Positions 32,166 to 40,034 are shown, counted from the stretch's first letter. The stretch: DNA of 45,833 nt from an uncultured Selenomonadales bacterium (GCA_946407095.1 CAMJMR010000018.1:1-45833); one strand, 5' to 3'. The notes: generated by a model from the letters alone, not told the origin. Translations and numbers: made by a program.

Positions 32166-34127
32166 TCACGCTTGCGGCTTGCCGAGCAATCCAATCAGCG
32201 TATCCTTCGTGACTTCGGCGGGGTCAAGGTTAATATCGCAGTCGTCGGCCGTCACGTCCTCCAAGACGGCACCCGCTTGTGCCAAAACGTCATTCAAGCT
32301 CAAGCGCGATTCAAAGGTTGTGTTCATGGCGGAAACGATTTTTTCGGTCGAGTCATCGCTTACGGCGACGATTCGCTTGCCCGTCGAGCCCGAATAGAAA
32401 TAAAATTTTTTCGCGCCGCCTTCGTCCGAAGTCAGGAAGCCGAGGAACATTTCGCCCGAAGAAATTTCGCCGGGCACGCAAAAGGCAATTTCATGCGAGT
32501 CAATCAAATATTTTCGGTCAATGCGCTCTTGATTGACGTCGGCAAGAATCAGCTTGAACGGCACGGGGTTGCTACTTTCATAGTGGTTGTAGTGGTTGAG
32601 ATTGAGCATAAGCATATCGTCAGTGAGCGATTCGCCGACAAAGAACGCCTCCGTCGCTCCGCCCTTGTCGACGGGCGCGTCCGTCATATCGCCCGAAAAA
32701 ATTATCTTGTGCTCTGCCGCGTTGATAAAATTTCTTCCGCCGAAGTCGTTATGCCAGCCGATGTCGACCGTCGCGGAATTCAAATGCAAATCCAAATCGA
32801 TGCGCTCTTCCCTGCCGTCGTCGACGAGATTAAACCAGTGCACGCCCAAAACGACAGAATTGCTTGCGAAAGTGTACGCCGAGCCGTAAGGGATGTTGCC
32901 GACGAATTTTTTTTCGCTGACGGGCATGGCGTAGTTGAAGCTTTCGGGAATGTAAACCCGTTTGCCTTCGACGTTCGGGCGCACATCGTCGAGAATCGAA
33001 TCGACAATCGCGCCGAGAATTTCTTCAGCGTCGAACTTCAAACTGCCCGAATAATCGTCCGCGAACGCCTTGCCGTTGCGAATGTTGTAGACGATGCTTT
33101 GAGGCGCGTTCATGCGGAAGCGCAGGGCATTGGCGAGTGAAATTTTTTTGTAGGGCGTGACGTTGGCGAGTTCGCGCTTGAGTTCGTCGAGGTCGACGCT
33201 TGCGGCTGAAGTCAGGTGCTCCAAAAATTTCGGCGTCAAAGGTTTGTGATGACGGTCGGCGAGCTTACGCATTTTGTTTATCGTCGAGCGCATGAAGTCC
33301 GAATGCGGCTTGAACGCGAGCCACAACGGCTTGAAGCGGTGGAAAATGCTTGCGAGCCTGCCGAGCCCGTTCGCCGCGATATATTTTGCAAAATCGTCGT
33401 CGAAGGCGGCTTCGGAAGTTTTCAGCGCGGAAATGGTTTGTTCGTCCTTTATCAGCAACATCGAGCCGGTGCCGCGATAAATCATGAGGCGCAGGAACTG
33501 AACGGGGTCGGCGGGCAAAATGTTCAGCAGTTCGCAAAGCCTGATAGCGAATTCCTTATTCGGGACGTCGTCGACGTTGAGCTTTATGCCGAGGAACTTC
33601 ACGACGGTTACGAGGCTGTCAATCGTCTCCTCCGAGAGAGCCGCGCCCGATTGAATCAGCTTGACAGCGCGCGTTTGAATTTCGGCGTCGTCGATAGCGT
33701 CAATGACGGTGATTTTCACGGGATTGGCGTCGGCGGGCAGTTCCAACGCGTCATTGGGGATGTAGACGAGTTCCCTGTCGAAAATGCCGAGAGCTTCGGC
33801 GGTGTAGGTCGAAAAGTAGTGCAAGAGCTTGTTTAGCAAAAGTTTTTCCGGCGTGCTGTCGGCGACGGTCTGAAAAGACTTGTAGAAGCCGCGATTCAGT
33901 TCAAAAACGTCGTAGCCGAAAGATTTCTTCATGAAGTCGAAAATTTTTTTGCCGGCGACGCACGGGCAAGCTTGAAACGCCCGCTCCGTGACGAAGATGC
34001 CCTTGGCAAGATTTTTGTCGTTGTTCAAAGCATACAGCGGAGCATTTTCGATTTCGACGTGAGGAACGGCCTTGAACAGATTCAGCGTGGCGCGAACAAA
34101 ATCAAAAACATCGTCGAGCGATTTCAT
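32166..34127 (-). CDS. Large cytoplasmic protein with possible TerD-like C-terminal region
   Basis: 653 residues, no signal or membrane segment. The first 400 residues are mostly helical and not recognised. The region of about 430-600 resembles the TerD fold pattern: RIDLDLHLNSATVDIGW, then HKIIFSGDMTDAP, a GGATEAFFV acidic block, and FKLILADVNQERID. TerD-type domains bind calcium and occur in stress and tellurite-resistance clusters. That link is a pattern judgement only. GGAGG precedes ATG 34127, and the leader carries a structured RNA candidate. Monocistronic. Confidence 0.5.
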   Translation of the reverse strand: MKSLDDVFDFVRATLNLFKAVPHVEIENAPLYALNNDKNLAKGIFVTERAFQACPCVAGKKIFDFMKKSFGYDVFELNRGFYKSFQTVADSTPEKLLLNKLLHYFSTYTAEALGIFDRELVYIPNDALELPADANPVKITVIDAIDDAEIQTRAVKLIQSGAALSEETIDSLVTVVKFLGIKLNVDDVPNKEFAIRLCELLNILPADPVQFLRLMIYRGTGSMLLIKDEQTISALKTSEAAFDDDFAKYIAANGLGRLASIFHRFKPLWLAFKPHSDFMRSTINKMRKLADRHHKPLTPKFLEHLTSAASVDLDELKRELANVTPYKKISLANALRFRMNAPQSIVYNIRNGKAFADDYSGSLKFDAEEILGAIVDSILDDVRPNVEGKRVYIPESFNYAMPVSEKKFVGNIPYGSAYTFASNSVVLGVHWFNLVDDGREERIDLDLHLNSATVDIGWHNDFGGRNFINAAEHKIIFSGDMTDAPVDKGGATEAFFVGESLTDDMLMLNLNHYNHYESSNPVPFKLILADVNQERIDRKYLIDSHEIAFCVPGEISSGEMFLGFLTSDEGGAKKFYFYSGSTGKRIVAVSDDSTEKIVSAMNTTFESRLSLNDVLAQAGAVLEDVTADDCDINLDPAEVTKDTLIGLLGKPQA

Positions 34128-34148
34128 GTGACAGACCTCCTTAAATCA

Positions 34149-34243
34149 AACAAGGGCAGTCGAACGACCGCCCCTGTTCGTCGGCGGGAAGTAAACGCGC
34201 CCGAAGGCTTGATCATCTTACAAATCAGGAACTTCCTTTGCCG
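34149..34243 (-). ncRNA. Candidate structured RNA, copy 1 (leader of the 653-residue gene)
   Basis: On the minus strand it reads CGGCAAAGGAAGTTCCTG (34243-34226), a variable hairpin, ACTTCCCGCCG (34192-34182), then a 13-14 bp hairpin from AACAGGGGCGGTC to GACTGCCCTTGTT (34178-34149). CGGC/GCCG and GGAAGT/ACTTCC pair to close the first domain. It ends about 10 nt before the ribosome site and starts about 40 nt after a good promoter. It looks like a riboswitch or protein-bound leader; no known class recognised. Confidence 0.5.
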
Positions 34244-34284
34244 AATTGTATCTGCGTAAGCAATTTTATCTTTGAAGCGAATGA

Positions 34285-34313
34285 AAGATAACACGCCCGA
34301 AATTTTTTGTCAA
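34285..34313 (-). promoter_or_regulatory. Promoter of the 653-residue gene
   Basis: On the minus strand, TTGACA (34313-34308), 17 nt, TATCTT (34290-34285). It lies between the two structured RNA copies, so copy 1 is in the transcript leader. Confidence 0.6.
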
Positions 34314-34342
34314 CGCGCCGAAAAAAATCTTCTGCTAAAGCA

Positions 34343-34432
34343 AACGAGGACAGTCAAGCGACCGCCCCCGTTCGTCGGCGGGAAGTAGAAACCAACGGTT
34401 TTCACCCAAAGAGTCAGGAACTTCCTTTGCCG
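34343..34432 (-). ncRNA. Candidate structured RNA, copy 2 (downstream of pfkA)
   Basis: It has the same 18-nt opening CGGCAAAGGAAGTTCCTG (34432-34415), its own variable hairpin (AAACC-GTT-GGTTT), ACTTCCCGCCG, and a terminal hairpin AACGGGGGCGGTC to GACTGTCCTCGTT. Relative to copy 1 the fourth base pair changes A-U to G-C and the eighth G-C to G-U, keeping the stem. It lies 28 nt after the pfkA stop; a run of seven T follows about 17 nt after the last stem. Confidence 0.5.
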
Positions 34433-34460
34433 AGACTTTATTTATCGAGCCAAAAAATTT

Positions 34461-35423
34461 TTATGCCAAGACACGAGCCAGACGCATGAATTCGGGATTG
34501 AGTTGCTTTTTGTTATTGACGGCGTCGTGCAGGTTGATTGAGACGACGTGCCCGCGATTGAAACCGAAAACTATATCGCTCAAGCCCGAAATGAGCGCAA
34601 GTGCCGCGTGTTCGCCGAGACGGCTTGCGTTGACGCGGTCGATAACCGTCGGCGAGCCGCCGCGCTGAATGTGTCCGAGTTTGGAAACGCGCGTGTCGAG
34701 CCCCGTCTTTTCGGCGATTGCCTTGCCGATTTCGTGACCTTTGCCCGCGCCTTCAGCCACAACGACCAGTATATAACGCTTGCCCGCATCATAGGCCTCT
34801 TTCATTTCTTCGCACATTTCGTCGATGTCGTATTCTTCTTCGGGGACGAGAATGTATTCCGCGCCGCCCGATATGCCCGAAACCATGGCGAGCCAGCCGC
34901 TGTTGCGCCCCATGACTTCAAGGACGATGGTGCGGCGGTGAGCCGAGGCGGTGTCGCGCAATTTGTTAATCGCGTCGATAATCGTGTTCGCCGCCGTGTC
35001 GCAACCGATTGTATATTCCGAGCCCCAAACGTCATTGTCTATCGTGCCGGGCAAGCCGACAATCGGGATACCCGTTTCTTGACTCAAGATTGACGCGCCG
35101 CGCAGTGAGCCGTCGCCGCCGACAACTACCAAGCCTTGAATGCCTCTGTCGACCAGATTTTTGTAGCCGAGCATACGGCCTTCGGGCGTAGCGAAGCGTT
35201 TGCAACGAGCCGTGCCCAAGAACGTGCCGCCGCGCTGAATGATGTCGGCAACATCCTTCGACTGCATTTCGAACATTTCCTCGTCGAGCATCCCGTGGTA
35301 ACCCCCGCGAATACCCCAAACGCGAACGCCCATATGAAGAGCTGTGCGTGTGACGGCGCGAACTGCCGCGTTCATGCCGGGGCTGTCCCCTCCGCTTGTC
35401 ATTATTGCTATACTTTTCAACAT
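34461..35423 (-). CDS. pfkA: ATP-dependent 6-phosphofructokinase
   Basis: 320-residue glycolytic enzyme, fructose-6-phosphate to fructose-1,6-bisphosphate. Features are TSGGDSPGMNAAVR at the N-terminus, the ATP loop GGDGSLRG, GLPGTIDND with the catalytic Asp, and MGRNSGW. Length and motifs fit the bacterial allosteric type. GGAGGGG lies about 9 nt before ATG 35423. Confidence 0.97.
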   Translation of the reverse strand: MLKSIAIMTSGGDSPGMNAAVRAVTRTALHMGVRVWGIRGGYHGMLDEEMFEMQSKDVADIIQRGGTFLGTARCKRFATPEGRMLGYKNLVDRGIQGLVVVGGDGSLRGASILSQETGIPIVGLPGTIDNDVWGSEYTIGCDTAANTIIDAINKLRDTASAHRRTIVLEVMGRNSGWLAMVSGISGGAEYILVPEEEYDIDEMCEEMKEAYDAGKRYILVVVAEGAGKGHEIGKAIAEKTGLDTRVSKLGHIQRGGSPTVIDRVNASRLGEHAALALISGLSDIVFGFNRGHVVSINLHDAVNNKKQLNPEFMRLARVLA

Positions 35424-35490
35424 AACCGAATCCCCTCCTGCCGAAATACCCTCAATCGGCGTCGACGCGCCGACAAATCTTTCCGCGCCA

Positions 35491-35518
35491 ATGATAGCAT
35501 AAATTTTTTGATTTGCAA
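35491..35518 (-). promoter_or_regulatory. Promoter of pfkA
   Basis: On the minus strand, TTGCAA (35518-35513), 16 nt, TATCAT (35496-35491). Confidence 0.5.
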
Positions 35519-35556
35519 ATATCGCGGGGCGGGCGCGGCGGAAAAATTTTTCTTCA

Positions 35557-35586
35557 TTGACAGCGGAAAAACGAATCTGATATTAT
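35557..35586 (+). promoter_or_regulatory. Promoter of the HAD-purE-purA run
   Basis: TTGACA (35557-35562), 18 nt, TATTAT (35581-35586), divergent from the pfkA promoter. Confidence 0.6.
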
Positions 35587-35626
35587 TTTCGCGGACAACG
35601 GACGAGAGGATTGGAGGTGTCGGCTT

Positions 35627-36280
35627 ATGAAACGCGGCGCGATTTTCGATATGGACGGCACGCTTTTCGACACGGAAAAACTTTATCGGCAGGCGTGGCT
35701 CGACGTGGCGGAAGAATTCGGTCAGGAAAGGAATGACGACCTTCCGACGGCGATAAGCGGCACGAACATGGGCGAGGCGTCCTTGCAAGTCATAAGGCGG
35801 TTTTATCCGAACATGGACGCCAAGGCCTATCTTGCCCGCGTGCTTGCAGAAGTCAATGCGGCTGCCGAGCGGAAATTGGAGCTTATGGCGGGCGTCGAAG
35901 AAATTTTGGCGTTCTTCAAGGCGTCGGGCGTCGTTATGGCTGTGGCGAGCAGTGCGCCCGTTGCGGTTATCGAAAGGAACTTGACCAAGGCGAACCTGCG
36001 CGGCTGCTTTGAAGTTTTGGTGGGCGGCGACATGGTTAAGAACAGCAAGCCCGCGCCCGATATCTTCCTGCTTGCCGCCGAGCGATTGAACCTTGCGCCG
36101 AGCGATTGCTACATTTTCGAGGACAGCTTGAACGGTATCAGAGCGGCGGCGGCATCGGGCGGCGCAGCTATCATGATTCCCGACACCGTGCAACCCACTG
36201 ACGACATAAAACGAATCTGCGCGGCTGTTTTCAACGATTTAAACGAGGCACGACGGGCGATTAAGGAGGGACGCTTATGA
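35627..36280 (+). CDS. HAD-family phosphatase, beta-phosphoglucomutase-like
   Basis: 217 residues. The nucleophile motif is DMDGT with D8. The cap-domain, SSAPVAVIERNL and the acidic EDSLNGIRAA motif are all present, so the enzyme should be an active small-phosphate hydrolase or mutase. The substrate is unknown. GGAGG about 12 nt before ATG. Its TGA stop overlaps the ATG of the broken upstream purE start (ATGA at 36277), showing the original coupling to purE. Confidence 0.85.
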   Translation: MKRGAIFDMDGTLFDTEKLYRQAWLDVAEEFGQERNDDLPTAISGTNMGEASLQVIRRFYPNMDAKAYLARVLAEVNAAAERKLELMAGVEEILAFFKASGVVMAVASSAPVAVIERNLTKANLRGCFEVLVGGDMVKNSKPAPDIFLLAAERLNLAPSDCYIFEDSLNGIRAAAASGGAAIMIPDTVQPTDDIKRICAAVFNDLNEARRAIKEGRL

Positions 36281-36446
36281 AGGTTGCAATAATCATGGGG
36301 CAACGTGACGTTGCATCCAGATAGCGCGCTGTGTCGTCCGACGACTTCAGCCAGTCGCCGCGCCGATACGAAATGCCTACGCATTTCTAGTTTCATAAAA
36401 TTTTTTTGGAGATGATTCACTGAATGAAAGTTGCAATAATCATGGG
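36277..36446 (+). mobile_element. Small palindrome-ended element at the purE start, with duplicated start
   Basis: The 23-nt purE start occurs at 36277-36299 (following AAGGAGGG, overlapping the HAD stop) and again at 36424-36446, one mismatch. Between them an insert of up to 124 bp begins with GCAACGTGACGTTGC (36300-36314) and has the hairpin GAAATGC-CTAC-GCATTTC at 36370-36387. From the first start the frame reads MKVAIIMGQRDVASR and stops. Confidence 0.75.
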
Positions 36447-36903
36447 CAGCGACAGCGATTGGGGCGTCATGAAGGCGGCAGTCGACACGTTGAAAAGTTT
36501 CGGCGTCGATGTGGAGCTGACGGTTGCTTCGGCGCACCGCACACCCGATAAGGTTCACGACTTCGTTAAAAATTCGTCCGCGCAGGTTTTCATTGCGGCG
36601 GCGGGTATGGCGGCTCATCTTGCGGGCGTCGTGGCGAGTTTGACGACCAAGCCCGTTATTGGCGTCCCGATTAATTCCGAGCCCTTCAAAGGCCTGGACT
36701 CATTGCTTAGCACTGTGCAAATGCCCGGCGGCATTCCCGTAGCGACAATGGCAGTCAACGGCGCGAAAAATGCCGCGCTCTTCGCTACGGAAATTCTTGC
36801 CCTTCAAGACGACGTGCTTGCCGAAAAACTTTCCGCTTACCGCAAGCAAATGGCGGAAGACGTTGAGGCTAAAGACAGAAAGCTTAAGCAAACCGCTTGC
36901 TGA
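36424..36903 (+). CDS. purE: N5-carboxyaminoimidazole ribonucleotide mutase
   Basis: 159 residues; purine synthesis, N5-CAIR to CAIR. Features are IIMGSDSDW at the N-terminus with the substrate-binding Ser-Asp, ASAHRTP with the catalytic His, and AAGMAAHLAGVVAS. The translated copy of the start is the second one (ATG 36424, GGAG 12 nt upstream). The 3' end is also duplicated: the current C-terminus reads AKDRKLKQTAC, and a remnant with AKDKKLKEALL lies 162 nt downstream. Confidence 0.95.
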   Translation: MKVAIIMGSDSDWGVMKAAVDTLKSFGVDVELTVASAHRTPDKVHDFVKNSSAQVFIAAAGMAAHLAGVVASLTTKPVIGVPINSEPFKGLDSLLSTVQMPGGIPVATMAVNGAKNAALFATEILALQDDVLAEKLSAYRKQMAEDVEAKDRKLKQTAC

Positions 36904-37050
36904 TATTAAAGTTTCGATTAACTTCAAGCGCGGCAATAACGTTCAAAGTATCGGATGTCATGGCGCGTTATCTGGATGCAACGTCACGTTGCTTCCGCTT
37001 ACCGCAAGCAAATGGCGGAAGCGATTGAAGCTAAAGATAAAAAACTTAAG
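36831..37050 (-). mobile_element. Small palindrome-ended element at the purE 3' end, with duplicated gene end
   Basis: A 58-nt stretch of purE (36831-36888) is repeated at 36993-37050 with 7 differences. The insert between (36889-36992) lies in opposite orientation to the one at the purE start, its palindrome GCAACGTCACGTTGC (36978-36992) abutting the second copy. Complemented, it shares GCATCCAGATAACGCGC with that element. The downstream remnant still overlaps the ATG of the next gene (TATGA). Confidence 0.7.
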
Positions 37051-37061
37051 GAGGCTTTACT

Positions 37062-37418
37062 ATGAATACCAGAACTCATGAAATCATTCGCGAGTACATC
37101 GGCGTTTTGACGCACCAGGCTTTGAATCGCGAATTGACCTGGACAACTGCCGTCGGCGACATGGAATATCGCTACATCATCAAAGAAATTTTGCCCGACG
37201 GCTCCGAAGGCAGAGATTTGCTCGGCGTTTCCTATCGTATGCGCTCCGTCGACAGCGTCGACCTCACAATCAACGGCGAAACCTTCCGCACGCGCAACAA
37301 ACCTATCATCGAACGCGTCGGCATGCTCTTCCGTATCATCAATTACGAGAAAAAAGACAACGTTATCAGCGACAATACCATTAAATTCATGCGCAAATAC
37401 GTCAACGAGAACAGATAA
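37062..37418 (+). CDS. Conserved hypothetical protein between purE and purA
   Basis: 118 residues, no signal peptide or membrane helix, mixed alpha and beta (YRYIIKEILPDGSEGRDLLGVSYRMRSVDSVDLTINGETF). Not recognised. AAGGAGG 8 nt before ATG, provided by the duplicated purE end. Its position suggests co-transcription with purE and purA; no function is proposed. Confidence 0.65.
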   Translation: MNTRTHEIIREYIGVLTHQALNRELTWTTAVGDMEYRYIIKEILPDGSEGRDLLGVSYRMRSVDSVDLTINGETFRTRNKPIIERVGMLFRIINYEKKDNVISDNTIKFMRKYVNENR

Positions 37419-37460
37419 GGAATTATTTCCTAAAAATCGACCGAAAGGAGACTTTTTTCT

Positions 37461-38744
37461 ATGTCAACGGTGGTTATTAGCGGCGCGCAGTGGGGCGACG
37501 AGGGTAAAGGCAAAATCGTCGACTATTTAGCCGCGCAGGCTGACACGGTTGTCAGATTTCAGGGCGGCAGCAACGCGGGACACACAGTTTCCGTCGGCGG
37601 CGAAGAATATAAGCTCCGCCTCCTGCCGTCGGGCATTTTGTACAAGGGTACGACCTGCGTTATCGGCAACGGCGTCGTTTTAGACCCGCAATGTCTGCTT
37701 GAAGAACTCGAAAACATGCAAAAACGCGGAATCGACACGTCAAACATCAAAATTTCCAATCGCGCTCATGTCGTTATGCCGTGGCACAAACTTTTCGACG
37801 AATTAGGCGAAAATCTGCGCGGCTCAAACAAAATCGGCACGACAAAACGCGGAATCGGCCCTTGCTACATCGATAAGGCCGACAGAATCGGCATTCGCGT
37901 CTGCGACCTCATCGACCGCGAAGAATTCGCCCAAAAAGTTAAAAACCTCGTCGCTATCAAGAATTTGATTCTGCAAAACGTCTATAATCACGCTCCGCTT
38001 GACGCCGAAGCAATTATCCGCGAATATCAAGCCTATGCCGATAAAATTCGCCCGTTCGTCTGCGATACCATTACTTTGCTCAACGATCAAATCGATTTAG
38101 GCAAAAAAATCCTCTTCGAGGGCGCGCAGGCCACTATGCTTGACATTGACTACGGAACTTACCCCTATGTTACGTCAAGTCACCCGATTTCAGGCGGCGT
38201 CGGCATTGGCGCGGGCGTCGCGCCCAAAAAAATCGATAAAGTTGTCGGCGTCGTCAAAGCTTACTGCACCCGCGTCGGCGAAGGCCCCTTCCCTACCGAA
38301 CAACTCAACGAAATAGGCGAAAAACTACGCAAGGCAGGTCACGAATTCGGAACTGTCACCGGAAGACCGCGCAGAACCGGTTGGCTTGACGCTTGCGTCG
38401 TAAAATACGCCGGAAAACTCTCCGGAACCGATTTTATGGCCGTCACGCGCCTTGATATCCTTGACGACTTCGACGAAATTAAAATGTGCACCGCTTACAA
38501 GCTCGACGGGCAGGTTATCAACGAAATTCCCGCCAGCTTGAAAGTTTTGGCGCAAGTTGAGCCTGTTTACGAAACTTTTGCCGGTTGGAAGACCGATATC
38601 AGCAAAATCCGCCGCTATGAAGACTTGCCCGCCAATGCACGCAAATATCTTGAGCGTATGGCGGAAGTTACCGGAATTTCGCTCGGAATTGTCAGCGTCG
38701 GCGCGAATCGCGACCAGACGATTGTCCTTGCAGATATTTTTTGA
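37461..38744 (+). CDS. purA: Adenylosuccinate synthetase
   Basis: 427 residues; IMP plus aspartate plus GTP to adenylosuccinate. GDEGKGK at 12-18 is the GTP-binding loop; conserved GSNAGHTV, TTKRGIGP and VTGRPRRTGW follow. AAGGAG about 10 nt before ATG 37461. Terminated by a strong hairpin. Confidence 0.97.
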   Translation: MSTVVISGAQWGDEGKGKIVDYLAAQADTVVRFQGGSNAGHTVSVGGEEYKLRLLPSGILYKGTTCVIGNGVVLDPQCLLEELENMQKRGIDTSNIKISNRAHVVMPWHKLFDELGENLRGSNKIGTTKRGIGPCYIDKADRIGIRVCDLIDREEFAQKVKNLVAIKNLILQNVYNHAPLDAEAIIREYQAYADKIRPFVCDTITLLNDQIDLGKKILFEGAQATMLDIDYGTYPYVTSSHPISGGVGIGAGVAPKKIDKVVGVVKAYCTRVGEGPFPTEQLNEIGEKLRKAGHEFGTVTGRPRRTGWLDACVVKYAGKLSGTDFMAVTRLDILDDFDEIKMCTAYKLDGQVINEIPASLKVLAQVEPVYETFAGWKTDISKIRRYEDLPANARKYLERMAEVTGISLGIVSVGANRDQTIVLADIF

Positions 38745-38760
38745 GCGTAAAAAACAATTT

Positions 38761-38790
38761 TCCCGTCAAAACGGCGGGATTTTTTTTTTT
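38761..38790 (+). terminator. Terminator of purA
   Basis: TCCCGTC and GGCGGGA pair over 7 bp around AAAAC, followed by ten T. Confidence 0.85.
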
Positions 38791-38802
38791 GCAAACGAAA
38801 AA

Positions 38803-38832
38803 CCCTCCGAACTCGCGTCGAAGGGCTTTTTT
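38803..38832 (-). terminator. Terminator of the double-glycine-leader gene
   Basis: On the minus strand, CCCTTCGA pairs with TTCGGAGGG over 8 bp (one G-U), followed by TTTTT. A similar CGAAAAACCCTCCGA stretch recurs near 39259-39273 after the next minus-strand gene. Confidence 0.65.
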
Positions 38833-38851
38833 TGGCTTTCAGTACGAATTT

Positions 38852-39169
38852 TTACTTTTTCAGTTGCGCTTCAATGTGTTTCCAGGCGTCGTCGCGGCTG
38901 ACCAGCTTGTCGCCGATAAAATATTCGTTGTCATCAATCAATCCGCCTTTGTCTTTAATCGTGACGCCGTATTTGTTGAACGCGCCGCGCAGTTTGACAA
39001 ATTCGTCGTGGAAGAGGACGGGAACGCCGAAAAGTTCTTCTGCGCCGATGTCAATGCCGAGTTCTTTGAATTTTTTGGCGTCGCTCGCGCTTTCGAGGTA
39101 TGTTCCGCCCGCCACGTTGTCAAGTTCCGCGTCCTTCAAGATTTCGTCCTTCAAAATTTCTTTTGCCAT
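38852..39169 (-). CDS. Small protein with bacteriocin-type double-glycine leader
   Basis: 105 residues. The N-terminus MAKEILKDEILKDAELDNVA ends in GG (residues 21-22), the pattern of leader peptides cut by C39-type peptidase transporters (LxxxELDxVxGG). The remaining 83 residues are charged, have no Cys, and contain ELFGVPVLFHDEFVKLRGAF. It may be a bacteriocin or other GG-exported peptide; no transporter or modifying enzyme is in the window. GGAGG precedes ATG 39169. Confidence 0.55.
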   Translation of the reverse strand: MAKEILKDEILKDAELDNVAGGTYLESASDAKKFKELGIDIGAEELFGVPVLFHDEFVKLRGAFNKYGVTIKDKGGLIDDNEYFIGDKLVSRDDAWKHIEAQLKK

Positions 39170-39293
39170 TGTTATCAGCCTCCTTTCGTTTTCTGCAGCT
39201 TATACGTTTCAAATCCGATTTCGTTACACACTTTAGCAGAAAAATTTTGCTCAGGCAACGAAAAACCCTCCGACGCGCCTCCAAAGAATTTTT

Positions 39294-39551
39294 TTAATCC
39301 AAATATTTGTCTACATTCAATCGAAAGCCATTTTTTGTATTAATAATGCTCAATGCCTCGCGGCGACTGATATTTTTCACGCCGTTATAGTAATTGTTTG
39401 CTAAGTTGTCGCTAATTATGACATTTATTCCATTAAGCCTGAAATCATTCCGTATTCTTAACTTTAACTCGCTAAAATATTTGTATTCGTCATTTTCCAG
39501 ACTCATATCCATGAAAAATTTGTAATCCAATATACTTTCCAACATACTCAT
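39294..39551 (-). CDS. Small hypothetical protein
   Basis: 85 residues, charged and Asn/Tyr-rich (SLENDEYKYFSELKLRIRND, NLANNYYNGVKNISRREAL). AGGAG 8 nt before ATG 39551. AT-richer than surrounding core genes. Not recognised. Confidence 0.5.
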   Translation of the reverse strand: MSMLESILDYKFFMDMSLENDEYKYFSELKLRIRNDFRLNGINVIISDNLANNYYNGVKNISRREALSIINTKNGFRLNVDKYLD

Positions 39552-39570
39552 AACATCTGCTCCTAAAAAA

Positions 39571-39646
39571 GCAGAAAAATCACTCCGATAACGAGATTTA
39601 ACCGGAAGGACGATTAAAATTCTAATACCGAAGTGATTTTTACTGC
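39571..39646. repeat. Inverted repeat upstream of the small hypothetical gene
   Basis: GCAGAAAAATCACTCCG (39571-39587) pairs with CGAAGTGATTTTTACTGC (39629-39646) with one gap and one mismatch, about 41 nt apart. It could be a terminator-like stem, an operator or a small decayed element. Confidence 0.4.
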
Positions 39647-39762
39647 TAAAAAACTATTCTGGTACTTACGTAGAATTTTTTTTCAAAAACCAAGCTAAAT
39701 AAGCGTAGACATTATAAAAAAAAAAAAACGAACTGTCAACTACCAATAAAAAAAATTTATGA

Positions 39763-39791
39763 TTGATTTTTTGCGTCGAATCTGCTAAAAT
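39763..39791 (+). promoter_or_regulatory. Promoter of the small-protein operon
   Basis: TTGATT (39763-39768), 17 nt, TAAAAT (39786-39791), just before a GAGGTGA ribosome site. Confidence 0.6.
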
Positions 39792-39809
39792 TACGCCGAG
39801 GTGATGAAT

Positions 39810-40034
39810 ATGACTTACGAATTCACAACTGATAAGGTCGGCAAGGTTACTTTGAAACATTTCGGTGCATATGAAAAAAGTTTTACGCTTCACGGCGTCG
39901 ATGCGCAACAATCCGACGCAAATATCATTGTCGGCGGCGTCAATCAGCTCCTTTCAATCGTTAATTTCCAAGATAAATACAATCCCGAACACGCAGTAAG
40001 GACGGTGAATCAAAATGTCGTCGCAAACGAATAA
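39810..40034 (+). CDS. Small protein, DUF1659-like
   Basis: 74 residues (MTYEFTTDKVGKVTLKHFGAYEKSF). The size and pattern (short beta strands, then NIIVGGVNQLLSIVN) recall DUF1659 proteins, which are usually paired with DUF2922 in Firmicutes and have no known function. ATG 39810 lies 6 nt after GAGGTGA. Overlaps the next gene by 20 nt. Confidence 0.45.
   Translation: MTYEFTTDKVGKVTLKHFGAYEKSFTLHGVDAQQSDANIIVGGVNQLLSIVNFQDKYNPEHAVRTVNQNVVANE

Noticed and set aside
34149-34432. Known riboswitch classes (c-di-GMP, fluoride, TPP, preQ1), 6S RNA or SRP RNA
   Set aside because: None of the conserved core motifs of these RNAs match the shared CGGCAAAGGAAGTTCCTG and ACTTCCCGCCG blocks.
36277-36345. 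First purE start as the true gene start
   Set aside because: From this ATG the frame reads 15 codons and stops inside the insert; only the second start opens full-length PurE.
38741-39343. Plus-strand 200-codon frame opposite the GG-leader gene
   Set aside because: It runs through two terminators and is the antisense shadow of the 105-residue minus-strand gene, which has its own ribosome site.
39666-39911. Minus-strand 81-codon frame
   Set aside because: It is antisense to the promoter and start of the small-protein operon, and has a poly-Phe stretch from a T-run.
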